DNA from: Polynucleobacter sp. UK-Mo-2m-Kol15 | GTDB taxonomy: Bacteria > Pseudomonadota > Gammaproteobacteria > Burkholderiales > Burkholderiaceae | DNA: 64,000 nucleotides | NCBI RefSeq assembly: GCF_018881505.1 | Contig: NZ_JACVQC010000001.1 | Location: 1,595,927 to 1,659,926 of the forward strand | Reading direction: 5' to 3' | Part shown: piece by piece, positions 11,159 to 20,586 of the stretch | How the letters are laid out: every line of letters starts with the position of its first letter | Numbering within the stretch: the first letter of the stretch is position 1 | The notes under the pieces: generated by a model | Told to the model about the DNA's origin: nothing | What the model saw: only the letters and a program-made list of their open reading frames with translations | Database searches by the model: none | Translations under genes and position numbers: made by a program

Positions 11159-13324
11159 TTAAGCAGATTCGCTAGATGCAGGAGCAGTATCAGCAGTAGC
11201 TTCAGCACCAGCTAATGGAGCAATCGTGCCGCCCTCATCCGCCATTGCAGCCTTCAGAGATAAGCGCAAACGACCACGCTCATCAGCAGCTAACAACTTC
11301 ACGCGCACTACCTGGCCTTCTGCTAAATAGTCTTTAACTTCTTTTACACGCTCATTAGAAATTTCTGAGATATGCAAGAGACCGTCTTTACCTGGAAGAA
11401 TGTTTACCAAAGCTCCAAACTCGAGTAACTTCACTACTGGTCCCTCGTAGATCTTACCTACTTCAGCTTCAGCAGTAATGCCTTCGATCCGTGCTTTTGC
11501 TTCAGCCATGCCTTCAGCAGAAGTAGAAGCGATTGTTACAGTGCCGTCATCTTTAATGTCGATGCTACAGCCAGTTTCTTTGGTCAAGGCTTGAATTGTT
11601 GCGCCACCCTTACCGATCACTTCACGAATCTTGTCTGGATGAATCTTGAAAGAAACCATACGTGGAGCATGTGCAGACAACTCAGTACGAACTGAACCCA
11701 TCGCTTCTTGCATCTTGCTCAAAATGTGCAAACGGCCTTCTTTAGCTTGAGCCAAAGCAACTTGCATGATTTCTTTAGTAATACCTTGAACTTTAATGTC
11801 CATTTGCAAAGCAGTAATACCATTAGCAGTACCTGCTACTTTAAAGTCCATATCGCCTAAGTGATCTTCATCACCCAAGATATCTGTCAGAACAGCAAAA
11901 CGGTTGCCATCCAAAATCAAGCCCATTGCAACACCAGCAACGTGTGCCTTAACTGGAACACCGGCATCCATCATTGCCAAACAACCACCGCACACGGAAG
12001 CCATGGATGAAGAGCCATTGGACTCAGTAATTTCTGAAACTACGCGAATACTGTAGGCAAAATCTTCAGCACTTGGCAATACCGGGATCAATGCGCGTTT
12101 AGCCAAACGACCATGACCGATTTCGCGGCGCTTAGGGCTACCTACACGACCAGTTTCACCGGTTGCGAACGGAGGCATGTTGTAGTGGAACATGAAGCGA
12201 TCACGATACTCACCTTCGAGCGCATCGATGATCTGCTCATCACGCGCAGTACCCAAAGTGGCGACTACGAGCGCCTGCGTTTCACCACGAGTAAACAATG
12301 CTGAACCGTGTGTGCGTGGCAATACACCATTACGAATTTCAATCGGACGAACAGTACGTGTATCACGACCATCAATACGTGGCTCGCCATTCAAAATCTG
12401 GCTACGAACAATCTTCGCTTCGATTTCAAACAAGATGTCGTTAACGGCAACAGCGTCAACATCGCCTTCCTCTTGTAACTTAGCAACAACTGTTTTAGTG
12501 ATTTCTTTGAGCTTGTCTGAACGAGCACCTTTTTGACGAATCTGATATGCCTCACGTAATGGCGCTTCAGCCAATGCAGTGACTTTGGCGATGAATGGTT
12601 CATCTTTAGGAGCGGCAGTCCAATCCCACTCTGGCTTACCAGCTTCGCGCACTAAATCATTAATAGCATTGATCGCAGTTTGCATTTGGTCATGACCATA
12701 TACAACCGCACCCAACATTACTTCCTCTGACAACTGGTTCGCCTCTGACTCCACCATCAATACAGCAGCTTGTGTACCAGCAACAATCAAATCCATTTCG
12801 CTAGTAGCTTGCTCTGTACGAGTAGGATTCAAGAGGTATTGGCCATTAGCATAACCAACACGTGCTGCGCCAACTGGACCAGCAAACGGGATACCTGAAA
12901 CAGCCAAAGCTGCAGAAGCAGCGATCAATGCAGGAATATCCGCAGGAACATCTGGGTTGATAGACAACACATGAACTACTACCTGAACCTCGTTCAAGAA
13001 ACCTTCTGGAAACAAGGGACGCAATGGACGGTCAATCAAACGGGAGATCAATGTCTCTCCTTCTGATGGACGACCTTCGCGACGGAAGAAGCCACCAGGA
13101 ATTTTTCCTGCAGCGTAAGTTTTTTCAAGGTAGTCAACAGTCAATGGGAAAAATGACTGGCCTGGCTTGGCGGATTTAGAGGCAACTACAGTGCCCATTA
13201 CTACGGTGTCATCCACATTAACGATGACAGCACCACCAGATTGACGAGCAATCTCGCCTGTTTCCATTGTTACTTGGTGGTTACCCCATTGAAACGTTTT
13301 TACTACTTTTTTAAACATAGTCAT
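11159..13324 (-). CDS. pnp: Polyribonucleotide nucleotidyltransferase (PNPase)
   Basis: A 721-residue phosphorolytic 3'-5' exoribonuclease that acts in mRNA decay. It has two RNase PH-like domains (first near residues 5-220, second near 300-550, with [17 protein letters not shown]), then a KH domain ([20 protein letters not shown]) and an S1 domain ([20 protein letters not shown]). I start at the ATG at 13322-13324, because GGAGAA lies 8 bases before it. A GTG at 13348 is open too, but would use this ribosome site as coding sequence. The leader carries inverted repeats described separately. Confidence 0.96.
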   Translation of the reverse strand: MTMFKKVVKTFQWGNHQVTMETGEIARQSGGAVIVNVDDTVVMGTVVASKSAKPGQSFFPLTVDYLEKTYAAGKIPGGFFRREGRPSEGETLISRLIDRPLRPLFPEGFLNEVQVVVHVLSINPDVPADIPALIAASAALAVSGIPFAGPVGAARVGYANGQYLLNPTRTEQATSEMDLIVAGTQAAVLMVESEANQLSEEVMLGAVVYGHDQMQTAINAINDLVREAGKPEWDWTAAPKDEPFIAKVTALAEAPLREAYQIRQKGARSDKLKEITKTVVAKLQEEGDVDAVAVNDILFEIEAKIVRSQILNGEPRIDGRDTRTVRPIEIRNGVLPRTHGSALFTRGETQALVVATLGTARDEQIIDALEGEYRDRFMFHYNMPPFATGETGRVGSPKRREIGHGRLAKRALIPVLPSAEDFAYSIRVVSEITESNGSSSMASVCGGCLAMMDAGVPVKAHVAGVAMGLILDGNRFAVLTDILGDEDHLGDMDFKVAGTANGITALQMDIKVQGITKEIMQVALAQAKEGRLHILSKMQEAMGSVRTELSAHAPRMVSFKIHPDKIREVIGKGGATIQALTKETGCSIDIKDDGTVTIASTSAEGMAEAKARIEGITAEAEVGKIYEGPVVKLLEFGALVNILPGKDGLLHISEISNERVKEVKDYLAEGQVVRVKLLAADERGRLRLSLKAAMADEGGTIAPLAGAEATADTAPASSESA

Positions 13325-13426
13325 TCTGATCTTCTCCAAATTGTTCACATGAAAGCCACATGGATTTCACGCTTGCCGTGGGATAAAGCAGTGTCACGAC
13401 AACACTGGAGCGTTTGAAGATCACAA

Positions 13427-13491
13427 GGGATGCCATTCCAGGGAGGCACTGGATTCCTCAACCCAGAAACTCATTGGAATGACACAATCCC
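13427..13491. repeat. Inverted repeat in the pnp 5' leader
   Basis: GGGAT plus ATTCCA (13427-13440) face TGGAAT plus ATCCC (13475-13491), so the pnp leader RNA can form an imperfect hairpin with an internal loop (unpaired GCC against GACACA). In enterobacteria the rpsO-pnp spacer forms a double-stranded RNA cut by RNase III, through which PNPase limits its own synthesis. A similar role here is inferred from position only. Confidence 0.55.
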
Positions 13492-13516
13492 CTACACAAA
13501 TAATCTTGAGGCGCTC

Positions 13517-13577
13517 AAAAAACATGCCATCTACTTAAGACTGATTCTGTTAAGAAACAACCCTAGGAAAGATGGCA
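13517..13577 (-). terminator. Intrinsic terminator downstream of rpsO
   Basis: On the minus strand TGCCATCT (13577-13570) can pair with AGATGGCA (13532-13525), an 8-bp stem with a long loop that can fold further through CTTAA/TTAAG. It is followed directly by TGTTTTTT (13524-13517). The position 19 bases beyond the rpsO stop fits a terminator or partial read-through signal that separates rpsO from pnp. Confidence 0.6.
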
Positions 13578-13595
13578 TTGCAATACTGATAAGAA

Positions 13596-13865
13596 TTACT
13601 TACGGAGACCTAATTTCTCAATCAATGCGCGGTAGCGACCCAAATCCTTGCCCTTGAGGTAATCCAAAAGGCGGCGACGGCGTGAAACCATCTTCAACAA
13701 ACCACGACGGCTGTGATGATCTTTAGCGTTAGCTTTGAAATGGGGGGTTAATTCATTGATGCGGGCTGTTAGCAATGAAACTTGCACTTCAGGGCTACCC
13801 GTATCGTTTGCGCTGCGCGCGTTTTCTTTGACGATTTCCGCCGTTTTAATATCAGCAACTGCCAT
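13596..13865 (-). CDS. rpsO: 30S ribosomal protein S15
   Basis: An 89-residue small-subunit protein that binds 16S rRNA. Signature stretches are [36 protein letters not shown] and [16 protein letters not shown] start at MAVADIKT (13865). The sequence AAGGAG lies one base before an earlier ATG (13871), too close to work there, but about 7 bases before the ATG at 13865. The upstream 290 bases to the divergent gene at 14156 presumably hold both promoters, which I cannot place reliably. Confidence 0.97.
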   Translation of the reverse strand: MAVADIKTAEIVKENARSANDTGSPEVQVSLLTARINELTPHFKANAKDHHSRRGLLKMVSRRRRLLDYLKGKDLGRYRALIEKLGLRK

Positions 13866-14155
13866 TTTCATACTCCTTACTTGCGAACACCAGAGCTTTC
13901 ACCCAATTTGTGTCGTGCATTTATTAATCAAATAAAACAAAAAAGCTTTACAAATCAAAGCCATCGAATTGTAGCAGATGAGGCCTTAAAACACCTTAAG
14001 GACACTGAAATTCCGTTACTATAAGCCCTGAACTTTATAACGATTAGTGCTAATTTCTAATAATTTTCTTTATAAATCAATGGGATAAGCAATATTAGCA
14101 ACCTGGCATCACCCTTAAAAAAGGTGTTAGACCTAGCAAGCAAAGACAAAAACTC

Positions 14156-14533
14156 ATGAAAAAGACCTTTTTTACCCCCCTTTTACTTGCTTTAATGCTT
14201 TGCCCCACTTTAGTGAGCGCTTCTTTTCTGCCTCCAGAGCTCATAGATGACTTCGCAAATATCATTTCCTGGGTTGTTCTGATCGTGATGCCTATTGGTC
14301 TCATTGCTGCCTTTTGGTATGTCCACATCCTCCCAGATACGATTGCCAAACAAAGAGAGCACCCTCAAAGAGATGCCATTCATGCCTTGTGCATCCTGTC
14401 CCTCTTTGTAGGTGGTTTGCTCTGGCCTTTTGCCTATCTGTGGGCCTATACCCGCCCCACGATGTACAAAATTGCCTATGGGACTGATAAATACATGCCC
14501 TTAGATAAAGAACAGAATCCTGAGGTGAAATAA
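14156..14533 (+). CDS. DUF3302 inner-membrane protein (YiaW-like)
   Basis: A 125-residue protein with a signal-like N-terminal segment (about residues 5-22) and two further membrane segments (about 37-58 and 77-96). WVVLIVMPIGLIAAFWYVH and GGLLWPFAYLWAYTRP resemble the DUF3302 family, of which E. coli YiaW is a member. It is followed after 2 bases by a YiaV-like membrane-fusion protein, which reproduces the yiaW-yiaV pair. Function is unknown. It may help assemble or regulate the adjacent pump. Confidence 0.72.
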   Translation: MKKTFFTPLLLALMLCPTLVSASFLPPELIDDFANIISWVVLIVMPIGLIAAFWYVHILPDTIAKQREHPQRDAIHALCILSLFVGGLLWPFAYLWAYTRPTMYKIAYGTDKYMPLDKEQNPEVK

Positions 14534-14535
14534 TT

Positions 14536-15492
14536 ATGGAAGCGCTGATACTTGGCATCTACGCTGGTATTGTTTGGTTGATCTTCTTTAAGTACAAACT
14601 TTTGCCTTGGAACACCATTGCCAAGGTCATTGTTTTCACTATCCCAGTTGTAGGCATGATCACCTTGATCCTGCTGTTGAATATATTCTCGCCCTCCTCT
14701 AGCAACGTACTAGTTATCAGAAATTCCGTAGGCATTGTCAGCCAAGTGAAGGGTCGCGTAATCGAGGTGCCCGTTTCTATTAACCAGCGCGTTAAAAAAG
14801 GAGATATCCTTTTTAAGATTGATCCCACTCAATACCAGGCATCTGTGAATGCGATGACTGCCAAACTGAAACTAGCCAAACTTCGTTTACAAGAAAATCA
14901 AGCGCTTGTGAATAGTGGCGCAGGCAATCGATTTGACTTAGAAAAGGCAGAGGCGGATCTAGCTGAATTGAGCCAACAAATAATTAGCCTTCAATACGAT
15001 TTAGATCAGACTATAGTAAGAGCGCCTAGTGATGGCACTATTGTGAATGTGCAATTAAGGCCCGGTGCTTTTGTTGCCGCATTTCCAATTGCCTCCGTCA
15101 TGACATTCATGGAGGATGCTCCGCAAATATATGCCTTGTTCTCACAAAACGAATTGCATCAAATTGAAGTAGGTAATGAAGCAGAGTTTTATGTCCCTAG
15201 CTTTCCCGGGAAGATTCTCAAGGCCCGAGTAGAGTCTGTCATTCTCGCTGAAGGACAGGGTCAGCTAAATGCTAGCGGCAATATGCCAACTACCGGCTTA
15301 AAAGACATAGCCCCCAATCGCTTTGCCGTCAAACTGGTGATGGATGATCGTCATGCTGAATTACTATTACCAGCCGGTGCAGTGGGAGATGGGGCGGTAT
15401 ATACAGATCATCTTGCATTCTTACATGTGATTCGTAAAGTGATGCTCAGAATTAGCACCAAACTGAACTACATTATTCCTAAGCTACATTAA
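14536..15492 (+). CDS. HlyD-family membrane fusion protein (YiaV/EmrA-like)
   Basis: A 318-residue periplasmic adaptor. Two N-terminal hydrophobic segments (about 5-20 and 32-54) are followed by a lipoyl/barrel domain with KGRVIEVPVSINQRVKKGD near residue 73. A short coiled-coil hairpin runs from about 100 to 155, and DQTIVRAPSDGTIVNVQLRPG closes the lipoyl domain. Such proteins link an inner-membrane transporter to an outer-membrane channel. No transporter gene is adjacent. It overlaps the outer-membrane factor gene by 1 base, so the two probably work together. Confidence 0.82.
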   Translation: MEALILGIYAGIVWLIFFKYKLLPWNTIAKVIVFTIPVVGMITLILLLNIFSPSSSNVLVIRNSVGIVSQVKGRVIEVPVSINQRVKKGDILFKIDPTQYQASVNAMTAKLKLAKLRLQENQALVNSGAGNRFDLEKAEADLAELSQQIISLQYDLDQTIVRAPSDGTIVNVQLRPGAFVAAFPIASVMTFMEDAPQIYALFSQNELHQIEVGNEAEFYVPSFPGKILKARVESVILAEGQGQLNASGNMPTTGLKDIAPNRFAVKLVMDDRHAELLLPAGAVGDGAVYTDHLAFLHVIRKVMLRISTKLNYIIPKLH

Positions 15493-16889
15493 TGCGTAAA
15501 AATTTCTTCTCTCGAGGGACTTTGGCGGCATTTGCTTTAATCAGCGCCGCCTTGCTAAGTGCTTGCACAATTAGTAAAGTTCAGGGCAATAAAGAGCTTG
15601 CCGAAAAAGCATTACCGACTGTTGCAATACCAAATCAATTTGCAGTCATTTCAAATGTCAGCGGGCTACAAGTAGACGATGGGTGGCTTAAACAATTTAA
15701 TGATCCTGAACTGAATGAACTCGTAGCTGAGGCCCTCAAGAATAATCCCGATGTTCAAATCATTGCCGCCAGACGCAGCCAATCAACTGCGCTCATTGAT
15801 GCAGCAGGTGGTGCCCAATACCCCGGCGTCAATGCTATCGGCAATACTGGTGGAAAGGTCGGCTCAAGCGGTACCGGCATTACTGGTTACTATATCGGCG
15901 CGAACTGGGAACTTGATCTTTGGGGAAGAGTGAGGACCTCGGTAGCAGGTGCAGAGCAGAATGCCAAAGCAATCAACGCCGATCAAGATGCAGCTCGCCT
16001 TTCTTTAATTGCTACCCTGACCAAATCTGTCTGGCTTGCACGCAATCTTCAAGAGCAAGCGCAGCTGGCTGATGACAATGCGCTTGCTGCTGGAAAATAT
16101 GCTGAACTTATACAAACTCGCGAGAGAATTGGCGCATCATCTCTTACTGAAGTCTCAATGGCTAACGCCAGCGCAGCTCAGAGTAAAGAAGCTGCGCTTA
16201 ATGCAGCACAAACCAGAGATCAAGCACTGCGCGCAGTGCAGATTTTGCTTGGTCGCTACCCTCAAGCGCAAGCTCTGAAAACTACCAAGTTACCGGCATT
16301 GCCTGAACCCGTTGGCACAGGCTTACCTGCTGACTTGTTAGAGCGTCGGCTAGATCTCATTGCTGCCGAAGCCAGAGTAAATAGCGCCTTCTATCTTGCT
16401 GATGAAAAACGTTTAGCGCGCCTGCCAAAGATTAGTCTGACCACTGGCTTTGGCTATATCAATAGTCAAGTATTTACTCTGCTTAATGGTCCCAATACTA
16501 GTTTTGGTGTAGGCGCCAATGCAATGATCCCACTCTTTCAAGGTGGCACTATTGAGGCTCAAATCGCCTACCAAAATGCTGAGGCGCAAGCAGCATTAGC
16601 CAATTATGGCAAGACCGTATTAACTGCCTTTAGTGATGTTGAAAACGCACTCTCCGGCGAAGCCAGCTGGCGAGAACGAAGTAAGCAACTCGAGATACAG
16701 CTCAATGAGCAGAAGCGCATCATGCAAAATACCCGGGCTGAACTGCAAATTGGTCGCATTGATCTACGCCAAGTGCAGCAACAAACTATCAGAACTAATA
16801 CCAGCGAAATGAACTGGCGACAAGGGAGGCTTGATGCCCTCACGCAGCGAGTCAACTTATATTTAGCGCTCGGCGGTTCAGCTAACTAG
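15492..16889 (+). CDS. NodT-family efflux outer-membrane lipoprotein
   Basis: A 465-residue TolC-like outer-membrane factor. The N-terminus is a lipoprotein signal with lipobox LLSAC (Cys25). It then shows the DDGWLKQFNDPELNELVAEAL repeat start typical of NodT proteins (near residue 61), the second repeat with LLERRLDLIAAEARVNSAFY, and long alpha-helical tracts forming the periplasmic tunnel. It is the outer-membrane partner of the HlyD-type protein just upstream. Substrate unknown. Confidence 0.88.
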   Translation: MRKNFFSRGTLAAFALISAALLSACTISKVQGNKELAEKALPTVAIPNQFAVISNVSGLQVDDGWLKQFNDPELNELVAEALKNNPDVQIIAARRSQSTALIDAAGGAQYPGVNAIGNTGGKVGSSGTGITGYYIGANWELDLWGRVRTSVAGAEQNAKAINADQDAARLSLIATLTKSVWLARNLQEQAQLADDNALAAGKYAELIQTRERIGASSLTEVSMANASAAQSKEAALNAAQTRDQALRAVQILLGRYPQAQALKTTKLPALPEPVGTGLPADLLERRLDLIAAEARVNSAFYLADEKRLARLPKISLTTGFGYINSQVFTLLNGPNTSFGVGANAMIPLFQGGTIEAQIAYQNAEAQAALANYGKTVLTAFSDVENALSGEASWRERSKQLEIQLNEQKRIMQNTRAELQIGRIDLRQVQQQTIRTNTSEMNWRQGRLDALTQRVNLYLALGGSAN

Positions 16890-16890
16890 A

Positions 16891-18108
16891 TCAATTAGCC
16901 TTTGATGGCGCATCATCAAATCCGCGCTTGTAGCCTGGAGGGTATTTTTGCCACTCCTTACCACTCAGGCCCTGCTTGTAGCCATACTCAAACAGCGCTT
17001 GCATGTAGGCGGTATCAAACTCGGTCTTATGGGGAAATTTAAAGTCTGACCCGATATAAGCCAAGTTAAAGCCGACGCCATCAAGCTGAGTGGTGTGATA
17101 AATCCGATACAGATCCCCCACTCCCTGAGTCTGGATCAGGCTAGAGATTGCGCGCTGAATGATACTCAGAGTGCCCCGCTGTGTTTCACGCCACTCCGGA
17201 TCTAAGCGAGCATTTCGAATGATGTAGGCGTTACGTTGCTTTTGCAGCTTTAGATCAAGGTCTTTTACCTTTTGAGATAACGCGCTGGGATAGAGAAATA
17301 CTTGAGTGATGGCGCCACCATCCACATGCATCTCATGAAAACTTTGGCCGGACACCTCAAAATCGAACATGACTGGTGAAAATGCACCAGGAATGGATGC
17401 GGAGGCGAGCATGATTTTTCTAAATAGCTCAAGCGCTTCAGGAGTTCCAATGCTGGCGATCTTGCCCATATTCCATACCACGGGTACCCCAGCATCTAAA
17501 TTGGTAGTACCAATCAATAGCCAACGATTTTTGGAGGTGTACTCATTAGCTACCTTCTTTAAGAAGTCTTGATCAATGTATTTTGAAATTAATTGAAAGA
17601 GAGGTGAAGTGTCAGATAGGCCATCACTCAAAATACCCGAGATCAATCCTCGCTCGATAAAAATATCTCGGGGACCATATTTTGTGTAGACCTCCCGTAA
17701 GGCCGGATCATACTCTCTCCCCATAAATGCAAACGGCGCAATTAAAGCGCCCGTACTGATCCCCGTGACCAAATTAAACTGAGGGCGATCGCCACGATCA
17801 GCCCAACCAATTAGCAAACCAGCTCCATATGCACCATCATCACCGCCTCCGGAGAGTGATAAATAATTTGCCGGTGCATTTAATGTTTTCTCATCCCTCA
17901 CCTTGAACCCGGTCTGAATATCCTCTGCCATTTGATCAATGCTCGATTGACTGGCAACCATATATCTCACGCTTGACAAGCCGGCGATTTGAGCCTGCCC
18001 CATCTCTTGGGATGGCACTGCCGCTTTGCGCTGCAAGCTGCTACACCCCACTAAGGCAAATATCAAGAAGATGAATGTTAGGCGAAACAGAATAGGCATG
18101 ATGAGCAA
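16891..18108 (-). CDS. Patatin-like phospholipase, lipoprotein
   Basis: A 405-residue protein with a lipoprotein signal (lipobox ALVGCSS). The patatin fold is shown by the oxyanion loop SGGGDDGAYGAG near residue 86, the nucleophile elbow GISTGAL and the catalytic aspartate in HVDGGAI near residue 267. This gives the Ser-Asp dyad of patatin lipases. It probably hydrolyses phospholipid or another acyl ester in the cell envelope. It is convergent with the outer-membrane factor gene, with 1 base between them. Its substrate cannot be read from the sequence. Confidence 0.88.
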   Translation of the reverse strand: MLIMPILFRLTFIFLIFALVGCSSLQRKAAVPSQEMGQAQIAGLSSVRYMVASQSSIDQMAEDIQTGFKVRDEKTLNAPANYLSLSGGGDDGAYGAGLLIGWADRGDRPQFNLVTGISTGALIAPFAFMGREYDPALREVYTKYGPRDIFIERGLISGILSDGLSDTSPLFQLISKYIDQDFLKKVANEYTSKNRWLLIGTTNLDAGVPVVWNMGKIASIGTPEALELFRKIMLASASIPGAFSPVMFDFEVSGQSFHEMHVDGGAITQVFLYPSALSQKVKDLDLKLQKQRNAYIIRNARLDPEWRETQRGTLSIIQRAISSLIQTQGVGDLYRIYHTTQLDGVGFNLAYIGSDFKFPHKTEFDTAYMQALFEYGYKQGLSGKEWQKYPPGYKRGFDDAPSKAN

Positions 18109-18182
18109 TTTTGAGTGAGAGAAGTTGGATGGAGTATAAAGATGGAATAAATCAACTACAGAAATAAAGCGAAAGAGTATTC

Positions 18183-18776
18183 ATGCAAGGCAAATTTCTC
18201 CACGTACTAGCCTATAGTCTAATAGCCCTATTTTGCTCAACAAGCTATGCGCAACTTTCAAACCCTTTTGGCTCGGATAAAACCGTTGCCCAACAACGTC
18301 AAGACATCCTCAAAAAGAGAGATGAGACCCTAAAAGCGCTTTATCAAGTTCAGCCCAAAGCAAAAGCGTTAATCGAAAAGTCGGTTGGTTATGCCACATT
18401 TAGTAACTTTGGGATGAAAATTCTAATTGCTGGTGGCGGCACGGGCACTGGCGTAGTGATAAAAAAGGATGGTGGCAAAGCTATTTACATGAGCATGGCT
18501 GAAGTTCAAGCTGGCCTAGGTTTTGGAATTAAGTCCTTCCAAAACATCTTTGTTTTCCAAACCGAAGCCGCTATGAATGAGTTCGTTAACTCTGGCTGGA
18601 CCTTTGGCGGTCAAGTCACTGCAGCAGCCAAATATGAAAATAATGGTGACGCATACCAAGATGCCGCTACAGTAGCACCGGGTGTCTTACTGTATCAACT
18701 AACCGACTCAGGCCTTGCCGCTGAAATCACCGGCAAAGGCACTAAGTACTATAAAAATACAGACCTCAATAAGTAA
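18183..18776 (+). CDS. YSC84-family lipid-binding protein, secreted
   Basis: A 197-residue protein with a cleavable-looking signal peptide (about 1-23, ending TSYAQ). The body carries KALIEKSVGYATFSNFGMKI, GGGTGTGVVI and a GLGFGIKSFQNIFVFQTE stretch, the pattern of the YSC84/SYLF domain that binds phosphoinositide-like lipids in eukaryotes. Bacterial members are periplasmic and of unknown role. It is divergent from the patatin gene with 74 bases between them. Confidence 0.8.
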   Translation: MQGKFLHVLAYSLIALFCSTSYAQLSNPFGSDKTVAQQRQDILKKRDETLKALYQVQPKAKALIEKSVGYATFSNFGMKILIAGGGTGTGVVIKKDGGKAIYMSMAEVQAGLGFGIKSFQNIFVFQTEAAMNEFVNSGWTFGGQVTAAAKYENNGDAYQDAATVAPGVLLYQLTDSGLAAEITGKGTKYYKNTDLNK

Positions 18777-18809
18777 GATGTGGGGTCTGTAATTATTGCT
18801 AGAAGTTAA

Positions 18810-20357
18810 TCAGGGTGTCATCTGTGCATTGAGCTTGACATGACTCGGATCATGCAATTTATTTAGCGCCGATAAATACGCTTTCGCTGATGCCGCAATG
18901 ATGTCTGGATCAGTGCCAACGCCATTGACGATACGCCCACCTTTCGCGAGTCTCACGGTAACCTCGCCTTGAGATTGAGTGCCAGAAGTGATTGCATTTA
19001 CAGAGTAAAGCAACTGCTCTGCCCCACTCTTGACAATCTCCTCAATGGCATTCAAGCTGGCATCAACAGGGCCATTACCTTCAGCCTCGGAGCTCGCTTC
19101 CTTATCGCCCACCCGAAAAGTAACCCTGGACTTTGGGCGCTCACCCGTTTCGGAATGCTGGCTCATAGAAATGAATCTATAAAATTCACCCTCTTCGGCT
19201 ACAGCAGAGTGAGACATGATGGCAATAATGTCTTCATCAAAGATTTCTGATTTCTGATCAGCCAATGACTTAAACCGCACGAAGGCATCATTCAAATCCG
19301 CCTCAGCCTCAATCGCAATACCTAACTCCTGAAGGCGCTGTTTAAATGCGTTACGGCCAGACAATTTACCTAGGACGATCTTATTGGCAGACCAACCCAC
19401 ATCTTCTGCACGCATGATTTCATAGGTATCGCGATTCTTTAAGATGCCATCCTGGTGAATGCCTGAAGTATGAGCAAAAGCATTGGCCCCAACCACTGCC
19501 TTATTTGGCTGAACTACAAAGCCCGTGATGTGCGAAACCAATTTAGAGGCGGGCACAATTTGAGTTGCATCTATGCCGCATACCATATCAAAGTAATCTT
19601 TGCGTGTTCGCAAAGCCATCACAATTTCCTCTAATGCCGTATTGCCAGCGCGTTCGCCCAAGCCGTTGATAGTGCACTCGATTTGACGAGCGCCACCAAT
19701 CTTGACCCCAGCCAAGGAATTTGCAACAGCCATACCTAAGTCATTATGGCAATGTACAGACCAAACTGCTTTATCAGAATTGGGAACCCGAGTACGCAAG
19801 GTCTTGATGAAGTCGCCATACAACTCTGGAGTTGCATATCCAACGGTATCAGGAATATTGATGGTGGTAGCACCCTCATTAATGACACCCTCAACTACTC
19901 TGCACAAGAAATCCATTTCAGATCGATAGCCATCTTCGGCAGAAAACTCAATATCCTCAGCCAAATTTCTAGCAAAGCGAATAGAACGTTTTGCTTGCTC
20001 CAATACTTCTTCTGGAGACATACGTAATTTCACGGCCATATGCAAGGGGCTAGTTGCCAAGAATGCATGAATTCGCTTGGCATTAGCAGCCTTTAATGCA
20101 TCGGCTGCGCGAGTGATATCTTTATCATTTGCACGTGCAAGCGAGCACACAATGGAATCCTTCACGGCTGCTGCTACAGCGGAGATCGCCTGAAAATCAC
20201 CTTCAGAGCTTGCAGCAAACCCAGCCTCGATCACATCAACCTTGAGACGTTCCAACTGACGAGCAATACGAACCTTCTCATCCTTCGTCATTGAGGCGCC
20301 AGGCGACTGTTCGCCATCACGTAAGGTGGTATCAAAAATGATTACTTTGTCACTCAT
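18810..20357 (-). CDS. leuA: 2-isopropylmalate synthase
   Basis: A 515-residue enzyme condensing acetyl-CoA with 2-ketoisovalerate, the first committed step of leucine synthesis. The HMGL-like barrel begins [16 protein letters not shown] and holds [17 protein letters not shown] with the metal-binding histidines. The C-terminal allosteric leucine-binding domain covers about 390-510. I start at the ATG at 20355-20357, because GGAG lies 7 bases upstream. A TTG six codons earlier is also open. A leucine-rich leader peptide and terminator precede it, so attenuation is likely. Confidence 0.96.
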   Translation of the reverse strand: MSDKVIIFDTTLRDGEQSPGASMTKDEKVRIARQLERLKVDVIEAGFAASSEGDFQAISAVAAAVKDSIVCSLARANDKDITRAADALKAANAKRIHAFLATSPLHMAVKLRMSPEEVLEQAKRSIRFARNLAEDIEFSAEDGYRSEMDFLCRVVEGVINEGATTINIPDTVGYATPELYGDFIKTLRTRVPNSDKAVWSVHCHNDLGMAVANSLAGVKIGGARQIECTINGLGERAGNTALEEIVMALRTRKDYFDMVCGIDATQIVPASKLVSHITGFVVQPNKAVVGANAFAHTSGIHQDGILKNRDTYEIMRAEDVGWSANKIVLGKLSGRNAFKQRLQELGIAIEAEADLNDAFVRFKSLADQKSEIFDEDIIAIMSHSAVAEEGEFYRFISMSQHSETGERPKSRVTFRVGDKEASSEAEGNGPVDASLNAIEEIVKSGAEQLLYSVNAITSGTQSQGEVTVRLAKGGRIVNGVGTDPDIIAASAKAYLSALNKLHDPSHVKLNAQMTP

Positions 20358-20409
20358 CACTACTCTCCGGTTCAATATTGCTTAACTTTTGAAACTTCAT
20401 TGTCAATCT

Positions 20410-20440
20410 AAAAACAAAAACCCCAGCAATTTGCTGGGGC
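20410..20440 (-). terminator. Attenuator terminator before leuA
   Basis: On the minus strand CCCCAGC, a 5-base loop and GCTGGGG form a perfect 7-bp hairpin (extendable to 9 bp), followed by TTTTTGTTTTT. It lies 41 bases after the stop of the leucine-rich leader peptide and about 50 bases before leuA. Its 5' arm (20440-20434) can alternatively pair with leader bases 20494-20500 (TTGGGGC), which would be the antiterminator. This competition is the classic attenuation layout. Regulation is inferred. Confidence 0.85.
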
Positions 20441-20480
20441 TGGTATGTCGTGGCTAATGAATTACTCTATTCTCATTAAC

Positions 20481-20558
20481 TCAGGCCTTACCTGCCCCAA
20501 GCTTTAGGCTCAGCGCTAGTAGAAGCAGCGTGGAAGGAAGTGAGAAATTCATCAACAT
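20481..20558 (-). CDS. Leucine-rich leader peptide of leuA (attenuation)
   Basis: A 25-codon frame starting ATG at 20558 and ending TGA at 20483-20481. It encodes nine leucines, four of them consecutive (CTG CTT CTA CTA, codons 11-14), with three CTA codons in all. An in-frame ATG also exists at codon 3. No strong ribosome site is seen. Together with the downstream terminator it forms a leader that should sense charged tRNA-Leu. Stalling at the leucine run would leave codons 20-22 free to pair with the terminator's 5' arm and let transcription reach leuA. Confidence 0.8.
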   Translation of the reverse strand: MLMNFSLPSTLLLLALSLKLGAGKA

Positions 20559-20586
20559 GGTTTAAATATAACCTAAAAATTCAAAA

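Noticed and set aside
20395..20405. TTGACA (minus strand) just after the leuA attenuator as a secondary promoter
   Set aside because: The -35-like hexamer is perfect, but I see no convincing -10 at 16-18 bases.
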